22,369 bases of DNA from Gammaproteobacteria bacterium (lineage in GTDB: Bacteria; Pseudomonadota; Gammaproteobacteria; Woeseiales; Woeseiaceae). How positions within the stretch are numbered: position 1 is the first letter of the stretch; every line of letters begins with the position of its first letter. The translations under genes and the position numbers were made by a program. Shown here one piece after another: positions 15,513 to 22,369 of this stretch. Location: NCBI GenBank assembly GCA_002685275.1, contig NYWX01000068.1:1-22369 (forward strand). The letters are read 5' to 3'. The notes under the pieces are model-generated. The model saw only the letters and a program-made list of their open reading frames with translations, did no database searches and was not told where the DNA came from.

Positions 15513-17363
15513 ATGGAATTAACGATTGGAGAAGTTCTACAACAAGGTATGGCTTTGCATAGAGAGGGCAAGCTTCGAGATGCGCAAAATTTTTACCATG
15601 CCATCTTGCGAGCTAGTCCTAAGCACCCGGATGCTAATCATAATCTTGGGTTAATTTCTATTTCCTTAAATAAGATTAGTGAAGCGATACCATTTTTTAA
15701 AGCCGCATTGGATGAGGACTCAAGCCTCGAGCAGTACTGGCTGAGTTATATTGATGCTTTAATCAAAGATAAACAATATGAAAATGCAGATAAGTCAATT
15801 GATCAAGCAAGAAAGCAAGAAATAAATGAAGAGAGACTGATAGAACTTAAAGCATTAATGGCTCTTACAAATCAAAATAATGAAATTAAACATGCGAAAC
15901 CCTCAAAAGAGAATATACAAAAGTTAATAAAATATTGTGAGAATGGGAAGTATACTGAAGCTAAAGATTTAGCAGTGTCTTTTACTGAGGAATATCCTTC
16001 GTTTCAGTTTGCTTGGAAATTACTAGGCATTGTTTTTAAAAAGACTGGAATGATCAAGGAGTCTTTAGCTGCTTCCAGAAGATCTGTAGAATTAGTACCG
16101 CAGGATCCCGAAGCTCATTGTAATTTAGCTAATACCTTAAAGGGGCTTGGAAGGTTAGATGAAGCTGAGGCAAGCTACACTGAAGCGATCAATATTTGGC
16201 CTGATTTTGCTGCCGCTCATAATAATTTAGGCAGAACTCTTCATGATTTAGGTAGATTAGAAGCAGCGCAAGATAGTTTCTTACTAGCTATAAAATCAAA
16301 ATCTAACTTTGCTGCTGCACATAACAACTTAGGCAGTACATTAAAGAAATTAGGTAAATTGGATGAGGCTGAAGCCAGTTATAAACTGGCAATCAAATTG
16401 CAGCCTAATTTTGCTCAAGCTCACAATAATCTTGCTAATCTTTTTTTGGAGATGCAAAGACTCAAAGAAGCTGAAAAAAGCTATAGAAAAGCAATCGAAT
16501 ATAAACCTGATCACATTAAAGCTTACAATAATTTAGGTATAACGCTAAGAGGGCTTGGCAGGTTGGGTGAAGCAGAAGAAAGTTATCGTGAGGCACTTGC
16601 ATTGAAATTTGATATACCTGCAGCTCACAGTAATCTTGGAAGAGTTCTTTACGCTATGGGTAAATATGATGCAGCTCTTGAAAGTATAGAGAAAGCAAAT
16701 CAGATTGATCCAAAATCAAAAGATTATGAGTTGTTATTGAAGCTTATGCATGCAAGAAAAGATAATGAAAATAGTGAAATCTCATTAAATAACTCTAATG
16801 ACCCTAATGACTCAGTTCTCCCGATTGATTTAAATACAGGCTCACTTATCTTAAGTAGAGCTCCAGAAAAAGAACTTATTGATCATCTTTGTGGAATGAA
16901 ATCTAGAAAATTAAATATCATTAAAAATTCTAGTTTTAATTTTAAAGCCTTCCCACTTAATTTTAGTTCAACTGAAGATAATGATTCTCCAATAAAGAAT
17001 TTAGCTGAAGATTTAAAAATAATTATGGAAGATGCAGTTAAATCAGAAGTTTTTATATCCGATTTCTTTTTTAAGATTTCTAATCATGATGCAGATGAAA
17101 CATCTCACAATCGCCTAACTGAATTGGATAAAGACGATGGACTTAAACTATCAGAACAAAAATATACACTTATATATTATCTTTCAACTGGTGATAAGAG
17201 TGGAAGTAAGTCAGGTTCTCTGCATCTATATCAACCAGATAAAGAAATTCAACCAAATGACGGGATGATAGTTATTATTCCTGCTAGTAAAAGATATTCT
17301 TCAATTTGTAATGTAGCAGAAAATAGAATTATGATTGGTATAAATTTCTACAGCCTTAGATAA
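15513..17363 (+). CDS. TPR protein with degenerate 2OG-oxygenase-like C-terminus
   Basis: A 616-residue paralogue of the protein at 4788-6626. The N-termini align along their length (VLQQGMALHREGKLRDAQ against ALQQGISAHKAGKLQEAE; both have a W-x-SYIDAL-x-KD block). At least six 34-residue TPRs run from about 197 to 400. The C-terminus (about 515-616) resembles the double-stranded beta-helix of another 2OG oxygenase group: QKYTLIYYLSTGDKSG, SGSLHLYQP, NDGMIVIIPASKRYS and NRIMIGINFYSL. Where active relatives have HNH and a KHS/RHS distal histidine, this has HNR (532-534) and RYS (Y595), so two of the metal-site histidines look replaced; R605 is kept. Catalysis is doubtful; a scaffold or binding role is plausible. 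It is convergent with the sulfatase gene, only 2 bp apart. Confidence 0.75.
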   Translation: MELTIGEVLQQGMALHREGKLRDAQNFYHAILRASPKHPDANHNLGLISISLNKISEAIPFFKAALDEDSSLEQYWLSYIDALIKDKQYENADKSIDQARKQEINEERLIELKALMALTNQNNEIKHAKPSKENIQKLIKYCENGKYTEAKDLAVSFTEEYPSFQFAWKLLGIVFKKTGMIKESLAASRRSVELVPQDPEAHCNLANTLKGLGRLDEAEASYTEAINIWPDFAAAHNNLGRTLHDLGRLEAAQDSFLLAIKSKSNFAAAHNNLGSTLKKLGKLDEAEASYKLAIKLQPNFAQAHNNLANLFLEMQRLKEAEKSYRKAIEYKPDHIKAYNNLGITLRGLGRLGEAEESYREALALKFDIPAAHSNLGRVLYAMGKYDAALESIEKANQIDPKSKDYELLLKLMHARKDNENSEISLNNSNDPNDSVLPIDLNTGSLILSRAPEKELIDHLCGMKSRKLNIIKNSSFNFKAFPLNFSSTEDNDSPIKNLAEDLKIIMEDAVKSEVFISDFFFKISNHDADETSHNRLTELDKDDGLKLSEQKYTLIYYLSTGDKSGSKSGSLHLYQPDKEIQPNDGMIVIIPASKRYSSICNVAENRIMIGINFYSLR

Positions 17364-17365
17364 TT

Positions 17366-19018
17366 TTATTTCATTTCAAATCCATCCCAAGTGAGTCCAC
17401 CTTCAAGCGCTTCTGGGGGGTATCTATCTGGATCAGAATCATAATTTGGATTTTGTTGAGGCATTTGTGCATTTACGTCTTCTCTCCAAGAGTGAAGCAA
17501 TGCTCTAAGCCTCTTTTTAATTTCGGGCTCAGTTTGAGAGATATCATTTTGCTCACCAATGTCTTCTCTTAAATTAAACAGCTGAACGGTGTTATTTTCA
17601 AAATATTCAAGAAGTTTGTAGTCTCCTAAACGAACTGCTCCACCTGGGCTTTGCATGCCATGATTACTGTATTGAGGAAAATGCCAAAAAATTGGACCTC
17701 TATTGAAAGCTTCACCTTTTAATGCTGGAACGAAACTTACTCCATCTAGCATTTGAGAATTTTTGGTTGGAAGGCCTACCATTTCAAGTAAAGAAGGATA
17801 GAAATCTGTACTTATTACTGGCTCTTCTACTATTTGATTAGAGTCCGACAGTTTTTCAGGCCATTTAACAATCATTGGAACTCTTATGCCACCCTCATAA
17901 AGCCATCCTTTTGCACCTCGCAAAGGTAAATTTGAAGTAGCAAATGCACTATCTAAATCATCTTCTCCAATAATACGATTTGCTCTTCCAAAATTTCCTC
18001 CTGACATACCTCCGTTATCAGCAACAAAAACAATCAATGTATTATCAGTTAAGCCTAATTCCTCAATATGATCAACAATTCTACCCAGACTTTCATCCAT
18101 CGATTCAATCATTGCCGCAAAATGAATATTGTCTTGATGCTGTTTAATTTTCACAGTGCGTTCAGGCAATACTTGATAGCCTTTATGGGAGGGTAAATTG
18201 ATCAAAGAATTGAGCTGTGCATTTGTTAATGGTCGAGGATCATCTGGATTTCCTTCTAGCACATAAGGAGAAGAGGTCGACCGTTCCATTGACGCTAATT
18301 TTTTACGGTATTTTTCTACTAAGTCGGGTCGACCATGAATAGGATCATGAACAGCATAATGTGACATGTAAAGAAAGAATGGCTTATCTTTATTCTCTGA
18401 AATAAATTCTTCAGCGAAATCGGTTAGTCGATCGGTCAAATATTGTCCAGGTTTATCTTCTATTCCATCTAAATCAAAGGGAGCATAGTAGCCAGCTTTG
18501 GGCCATCCTTTGTTCCAGTTTGGAACGCGCATATCAAACCCTTGCTCTAATGGACCATAAGGATCCTCACCTAAATGCCACTTTCCTATGTGTGCAGTGG
18601 CATAACCATGATCTTTGAGAGCTTCAGCAATTGTAATTTCCTCTAAAGGTAGTTCTTTTAGAAACTCAGGACTAGTTAAGCGTTCAAATGTATAGCTTCT
18701 TCTGCCTCCAATCCAATCTGTTAAATTTAATCGCGCCGGATACTTGCCTGTCATGATGCTTGCACGCGTTGGAGAGCAAACATGGGAAGCGGCATAAGCA
18801 TTGGTAAATTTAATACCACTTTTCGCAAGCCTATCAATGCTGGGAGTATCATAGAAATCGCTTCCAAAGCTTCCTACGTCCTTCCATCCAAGGTCATCAA
18901 CTAAGAAGAATACAATATTAAGCGGACGCTGATCTGAATGGTTACTGCAAGATGAAAGTGAAAAAAGGCAGAATGGAATTATAATAAATAGAAAATATTT
19001 CATTTTTATTGTTTTCAT
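17366..19018 (-). CDS. Type I sulfatase, predicted lipoprotein
   Basis: Hydrolyses sulfate esters, probably on sulfated sugars, outside the cytoplasm. The first 24 residues are a lipoprotein signal: a hydrophobic FLFIIIPFCLFSLSS ending in the lipobox LSSC with C24. LVDDLGWKDVG at 39-49 supplies metal-binding D41 and D42. CSPTRASIMTG at 81-91 is the C-x-P-x-R sulfatase signature whose C81 becomes formylglycine. IGKWHLG at 144-150 and FVADNGG are further family motifs. The 550 residues are full length. It starts 41 bp after the formylglycine-generating enzyme gene and is probably in one operon with it. Start ATG 19016-19018 or 19001-19003 are both possible. The substrate cannot be determined; arylsulfatase-A-like members cover many polysaccharide sulfatases. 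Confidence 0.95.
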   Translation of the reverse strand: MKTIKMKYFLFIIIPFCLFSLSSCSNHSDQRPLNIVFFLVDDLGWKDVGSFGSDFYDTPSIDRLAKSGIKFTNAYAASHVCSPTRASIMTGKYPARLNLTDWIGGRRSYTFERLTSPEFLKELPLEEITIAEALKDHGYATAHIGKWHLGEDPYGPLEQGFDMRVPNWNKGWPKAGYYAPFDLDGIEDKPGQYLTDRLTDFAEEFISENKDKPFFLYMSHYAVHDPIHGRPDLVEKYRKKLASMERSTSSPYVLEGNPDDPRPLTNAQLNSLINLPSHKGYQVLPERTVKIKQHQDNIHFAAMIESMDESLGRIVDHIEELGLTDNTLIVFVADNGGMSGGNFGRANRIIGEDDLDSAFATSNLPLRGAKGWLYEGGIRVPMIVKWPEKLSDSNQIVEEPVISTDFYPSLLEMVGLPTKNSQMLDGVSFVPALKGEAFNRGPIFWHFPQYSNHGMQSPGGAVRLGDYKLLEYFENNTVQLFNLREDIGEQNDISQTEPEIKKRLRALLHSWREDVNAQMPQQNPNYDSDPDRYPPEALEGGLTWDGFEMK

Positions 19019-19059
19019 AATGATTCTTGTAAAAGTTGTTTTATATTAAATTTAAAAAC

Positions 19060-20091
19060 CTATTTCTTCATAGTAACAGTTCTAAAGCCGATATGACTTG
19101 TTCCCAGCCCTGTATCAGCTGCTTGACGGGCTGCGGGTCTGTAACGTATACAATAATTGGGTGCACAAAGAAAGGATCCACCTTTTATAACTCTAAGTGG
19201 AATAAGTGTCTGTGTGCGTTGATGGCTTTGATCTTTAGTAGGCCCAATTGGATTATGGCTATCTAAGGGGTTGTGCCTGGGTAAATACCAGTTTGATGTC
19301 CATTCCCATACATTACCAATTAAATCGTAGGCACCATAGTCATTGGGCTCATAACAACCTACAGGTGCTAATCCAAGATGATCATCATCAGCAATGTTCT
19401 CGATTGGAAATTTTCCTTGCCAAGTATTTGCGTAGTGATGACCCTTTGGCGCTAATTCCTCACCATCCCAGGCATAAGTGCCATTTCTTTGACTTCTGGC
19501 AGCAAGTTCAAATTGTGCTTCTGTGGGAAGCGATCTTCCAGCCCAGTCTGCATAGGCTTTAGCGTCCTCCCAAGCCACGTGTATAACCGGGTAATAATCT
19601 CTACCTTTAATAGAACTTGTTGGTCCATATGGATGACGCCAGTTAACACCCTCAACATACGACCACCAACTTAGAATATTATTCGAGTTCTTTGGTTTTA
19701 CAAATAAAGTCGACCCTGGCTTCAATAATTCGCTCGGCATACCGGGCCAGTCTTTTGGGTCGGGGGTTCGTTCTGCAACAGTAATATAACCCGTTTCACT
19801 AGCAAATTTAGAAAATTGCTTGTTAGTGACTTCATGAGCATCAATCCAGAAATCGGTAAGAGTAATTTCATGCGACGGACCTTCTTCATGATAAGTATCA
19901 TCATCACCCATAGTGAAGTTAGCTCCTTGTATAAAAACTTGGGAACCTATTTCTATTAAACAAGTATTACGTGCAGAAGAATGTTTATGACCAGAATTTG
20001 CATAAGCAGTAGAGTTAAAAATTAAAAAAAAAGATATGAAGAAATATTTTAAAGAATATTGAGATTTGTTTTTATTATTGTTGATTATCAT
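19060..20091 (-). CDS. Formylglycine-generating enzyme (FGE/SUMF1 family), with signal peptide
   Basis: Oxidises the sulfatase active-site cysteine to formylglycine. The family hallmarks are present: FTMGDDDTYHEEGPSHEITL near residue 60, FWIDAHEVTNKQF at 81-93, HVAWEDAKAYADWAGRSLPT at 171-190, YDLIGNVWEWTSNWY at 255-269, and a C-terminal GGSFLCAPNYCIRYRPAAR. C309 and C314 in that segment match the two copper-binding catalytic cysteines of true FGEs, which many related sulfatase-modifying-factor proteins lack. HIGFR near the end is also standard. Residues 14-31 form a hydrophobic signal sequence with likely cleavage after AYA, implying export; that is notable because bacterial FGE substrates are often thought to be modified before export. 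It lies directly before the sulfatase and 54 bp after the M20 peptidase gene. Confidence 0.93.
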   Translation of the reverse strand: MIINNNKNKSQYSLKYFFISFFLIFNSTAYANSGHKHSSARNTCLIEIGSQVFIQGANFTMGDDDTYHEEGPSHEITLTDFWIDAHEVTNKQFSKFASETGYITVAERTPDPKDWPGMPSELLKPGSTLFVKPKNSNNILSWWSYVEGVNWRHPYGPTSSIKGRDYYPVIHVAWEDAKAYADWAGRSLPTEAQFELAARSQRNGTYAWDGEELAPKGHHYANTWQGKFPIENIADDDHLGLAPVGCYEPNDYGAYDLIGNVWEWTSNWYLPRHNPLDSHNPIGPTKDQSHQRTQTLIPLRVIKGGSFLCAPNYCIRYRPAARQAADTGLGTSHIGFRTVTMKK

Positions 20092-20145
20092 CTGCTGACC
20101 CTTATTTAAAAACCAGTCTTATCATAAAAAATAAAAATTAAAAAA

Positions 20146-21279
20146 TTATCTTGCTAATTCTTCAAGAAGGCCAGCAAATAAGCGCGCTCTAGGTTCTAAA
20201 GACGATACTAATAAGTGCTCTTGTTTAGTATGAACGCCATCACCACACACACCAAGCCCATCAAGTGTTGGTATGCCCAGTGCGCCACAAAAATTACCAT
20301 CACTGCCACCTCCAAATTGCCCAAAACCTAGATCAAGTCCAATACCTCGACCTACACGTTGTGCAATCTTATAAAGTTTTTTTGATTCTTTATTCATTAC
20401 GAATAAGGGCCTTATTGGACCTTGCTCAATCTTTAAAGTGACATCAGGATCCGGAGATTTTAATTTATTCATGAGTTTTTGTATTTCATTAAAATCTTCT
20501 GCTGTTGGCGCAACACAGAGTACTTCAGCATGGCACGAGGTTGGAATAACATTTACAAAATCACCTCCATTGACAACACCTACGCGAAATGTTCGTTCCT
20601 GATCTTGATCACTAAAGCCTTCAACCTCTGCAATTAATTTTGCCATAACGCTAATTGCACTTTTACCCACTCCTTTAGCAACTCCAGCATGAGCAGGCTG
20701 ACCAAAAGTATGTAGCTTGTAACGCAAAAATGCATGCCGACCAGTAACAAATTTATTTGGTTTAGCTGGTTCTGGCACAAGAACATATCTATTTTTTTTT
20801 GCTTCTGCTTCTATTAAATCTCTTGTTGATGGGCTGCCAACTTCTTCATCTGGAATAAACAAAAAGGTTATTGCTTGATTAAGCCTACCTTGTAACTCAA
20901 TTATTTTTTCAAAAGCATGGATTGCTAAATACATACCACCTTTCATATCTAATACACCAGGACCATAAAGTCTATCACCGTCACGTTTAACGCAAAGTGT
21001 ATTTTTTATGGTACCTACCAAGTGCACAGTATCTAAATGCCCAAGTATTAAAATTCCAGGATCTTTATTCCATTCAAATTTGGCACGTACTACATCTCCA
21101 AAGCCATCTTTCCCTGGAATTCTATCAATGTTTGCCCCTAATGAATTCATCTTAAGGGCAGCAATATTCATCATCTTATTAACAGCAATAGAATCATAGC
21201 TTGGGCTTTCAATTTTTGCCCATTCTGCAATTCCTGCAGCAATTTCTTCTGCATTAAAAACATTCTGAAAAATAGTCAT
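20146..21279 (-). CDS. M20 family metallopeptidase (glutamate carboxypeptidase type)
   Basis: Di-zinc exopeptidase or amidohydrolase of 377 residues with no signal peptide. ILILGHLDTVH at 76-86 holds H81, YGPGVLDMKGG at 105-115 holds the bridging D111, FIPDEEVGS at 141-149 holds catalytic E145 and ligand E146, LVPEP supplies E170, and GVHTKQEHLLVSS near the C-terminus supplies the last histidine. The lid domain lies between (AHAGVAKGVGKSAISVMAKL). The pattern is closest to CPG2-like glutamate carboxypeptidases, including the GGGSDGNF stretch, but ArgE/DapE-like deacylases share most motifs. It is the first gene of the M20-FGE-sulfatase run, so the actual promoter should lie in 21280-21495; a TATAAT occurs on the minus strand at 21331-21326 without a good -35. 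Confidence 0.9.
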   Translation of the reverse strand: MTIFQNVFNAEEIAAGIAEWAKIESPSYDSIAVNKMMNIAALKMNSLGANIDRIPGKDGFGDVVRAKFEWNKDPGILILGHLDTVHLVGTIKNTLCVKRDGDRLYGPGVLDMKGGMYLAIHAFEKIIELQGRLNQAITFLFIPDEEVGSPSTRDLIEAEAKKNRYVLVPEPAKPNKFVTGRHAFLRYKLHTFGQPAHAGVAKGVGKSAISVMAKLIAEVEGFSDQDQERTFRVGVVNGGDFVNVIPTSCHAEVLCVAPTAEDFNEIQKLMNKLKSPDPDVTLKIEQGPIRPLFVMNKESKKLYKIAQRVGRGIGLDLGFGQFGGGSDGNFCGALGIPTLDGLGVCGDGVHTKQEHLLVSSLEPRARLFAGLLEELAR

Positions 21280-21426
21280 ACTGAAAACCCAAATAATTTA
21301 AATATTAATTTTTTTAATTAATATAATTATAGAAGTAAATATCTAGACTTGATAGTAACTTTGGTAGAGTTTTATTTTATTTATAAATTATATTTTCAAA
21401 ATGTTGTTTTTTTTCATGATTAATGC

Positions 21427-21447
21427 TTAATTGATTGGATCAATTAA
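21427..21447. promoter_or_regulatory. Perfect 21-bp palindrome upstream of the DUF1080 gene
   Basis: TTAATTGAT at 21427-21435 and ATCAATTAA at 21439-21447 are perfect inverted halves around TGG. It lies 48 bp before the DUF1080 start in the divergent gap with the M20 gene. Size and symmetry fit an operator for a dimeric regulator, for example of the LacI or GntR type, but the family is not known. A transcript hairpin is the alternative; there is no following T-run of terminator type. Confidence 0.4.
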
Positions 21448-21495
21448 AAGTAAATAATTTTTTTAATTTCTTAAATTTGAAAAAAAGAGGAAAAA

Positions 21496-22275
21496 ATGCA
21501 AGATTTAAAAATAAAGTTAGAAAATAATAAAATCTTTTTTTTGATAATCTCTTTTACGATTTTTAGTTTCTATGTATTTGCCAATGAAATCACAGATCCA
21601 AGTAAAACTGAGATCTGGGAACCTTCTCCAAAAATAGTAAGCATTTCTAACAAATATATACCATCAGACGCAATAATCTTGTTTGATGGAAATTCGCTGG
21701 CTAATTGGAATAGCATTGAGGGCGGTGATGCTCCATGGTTAGTTGAAAATAATTTCTTTACAATCAAACCAGGTTCAGGAAATATTGTTACTAAAAGAAA
21801 ATTCACAGATGTGCAGCTTCACATCGAGTGGAGAACCCCACTTGAAGTGACTAAAAAATGCAAGATAATGCCTTGTACAGGTCAGGGCGAAGGCAATAGC
21901 GGCGTATTTTTGCAAAAAAGGTATGAAGTTCAAATACTCGATTCTTTTGAAAATAAAACTTATGTCAATGGTCAAGCAGGTAGTATTTATAAACAATTTA
22001 TTCCTTTAGTTAATGTCAGTAAAGAACCTGGCACTTGGCAAACCTATGACATAATTTTTAGAGCCCCCACCTTTGATGATAATAAAAATTTAAAAAAAAA
22101 TGCACTCATGACTGTTTTACATAATGGTGTATTAATTCAAAATAATTCTATCCTTAGAGGTTCAACTGCATTTATTGGGTATCCCAAGTATGAATTTCAT
22201 GAAGGCGACTCGATCATGCTGCAAGATCATGGAAATGAAGTTTCTTTCAGGAATATTTGGGTTAGAGAGCTATGA
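21496..22275 (+). CDS. Secreted DUF1080 (3-keto-disaccharide hydrolase-like) protein
   Basis: Beta-jelly-roll protein of 259 residues of the DUF1080 family (PF06439), linked in known members to hydrolysis of 3-keto-glycosides and often found with sugar-degradation genes. The N-terminus has a hydrophobic FFLIISFTIFSFYVFA segment with likely cleavage near residue 29, so it is exported. IILFDGNSLANWNSIEG is the family opening, followed by VTKRKFTDVQLHIEWRTP, GQGEGNSGVFLQKRYEVQIL with the conserved GNSGV and YEVQ(I/V)LDS stretches, and a final IMLQDHGNEVSFRNIWVRE. The start follows an AGAGGA site with good spacing. It is divergent from the M20-FGE-sulfatase genes, with a palindrome between, and may act on the same glycan. 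The enzymatic reaction is inferred from the family only. Confidence 0.9.
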   Translation: MQDLKIKLENNKIFFLIISFTIFSFYVFANEITDPSKTEIWEPSPKIVSISNKYIPSDAIILFDGNSLANWNSIEGGDAPWLVENNFFTIKPGSGNIVTKRKFTDVQLHIEWRTPLEVTKKCKIMPCTGQGEGNSGVFLQKRYEVQILDSFENKTYVNGQAGSIYKQFIPLVNVSKEPGTWQTYDIIFRAPTFDDNKNLKKNALMTVLHNGVLIQNNSILRGSTAFIGYPKYEFHEGDSIMLQDHGNEVSFRNIWVREL

Positions 22276-22317
22276 TTTTGAAGAGCAAGAGTTTAGATTT
22301 TTTTTGAGTTTTAAATT

Positions 22318-22369
22318 ATGAATTGGCCTCAATATGATATTGATTTAATGCTTGCGGCACTCAATGAAG
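22318..22369 (+). CDS. Start of an unidentified ORF, cut by the window end
   Basis: An ATG 42 bp after the DUF1080 stop opens a frame of 17 codons, beginning MNWPQYDIDLMLAALNE, that runs off the window. No family can be recognised from so little. The amino-acid mix looks protein-like and the spacing would suit an operon with the DUF1080 gene, but the ribosome binding site is weak (a GAG about 12 bases upstream). Confidence 0.35.
   Translation, partial: MNWPQYDIDLMLAALNE

Noticed and set aside
19248..19562. Plus-strand ORF of 104 codons opposite the FGE gene
   Set aside because: Lies antisense to strongly conserved FGE motifs; histidine- and serine-rich shadow with no motif of its own.

Overview
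The window is AT-rich marine proteobacterial DNA carrying a light-driven proton-pump locus. It holds a proteorhodopsin gene, carotenoid and retinal synthesis genes (crtI, crtB, crtY, blh), a ferric-iron ABC transporter, a sugar transporter, an alkaline phosphatase, and a sulfatase with its formylglycine-generating enzyme. The first 120 bases encode the C-terminal part of ribosomal protein S6, with an ERLMRL stretch typical of alphaproteobacterial S6. The rhodopsin also reads like those of AT-rich alphaproteobacterial plankton (SAR11, HIMB59 or AEGEAN-169 type). I lean to Alphaproteobacteria, but rhodopsin genes move between lineages and the genus cannot be fixed from this window.

Layout. 1-330: the C-terminus of rpsF runs head-on into the truncated N-terminus of a MATE efflux gene, an apparent recombination scar. 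331-1004: non-coding DNA with two inverted repeats. 1005-1679: blue-tuned proteorhodopsin, closed by a strong intrinsic terminator. 1928-3409: crtI. 3427-11795: a seven-gene minus-strand run, in transcription order fbpC, fbpA, crtB, crtY, blh, a TPR/2-oxoglutarate oxygenase and an alkaline phosphatase. All gaps are under 50 bp or overlapping. A near-perfect Fur box and promoter sit just before fbpA. 11898-17363: plus-strand iron permease (fbpB), MFS sugar porter, adenine phosphoribosyltransferase and a second TPR protein whose oxygenase-like domain has lost metal-binding residues. 17366-21279: minus-strand M20 peptidase, formylglycine-generating enzyme and lipoprotein sulfatase. 21496-22275: a plus-strand secreted DUF1080 protein with a palindrome upstream. 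22318 to the end: start of an unidentified ORF.

How the genes fit together. CrtB makes phytoene, CrtI desaturates it to lycopene, CrtY cyclises that to beta-carotene, and Blh cleaves beta-carotene to the retinal that charges the rhodopsin. No crtE (GGPP synthase) is present. Because crtB-crtY-blh lie directly downstream of a Fur-box iron-uptake gene with no convincing terminator between, iron status may influence retinal supply. This linkage and the rpsF/MATE scar are the most interesting points here. The right-hand part suggests use of sulfated organic matter: FGE activates the sulfatase, and the DUF1080 protein probably acts on a carbohydrate.
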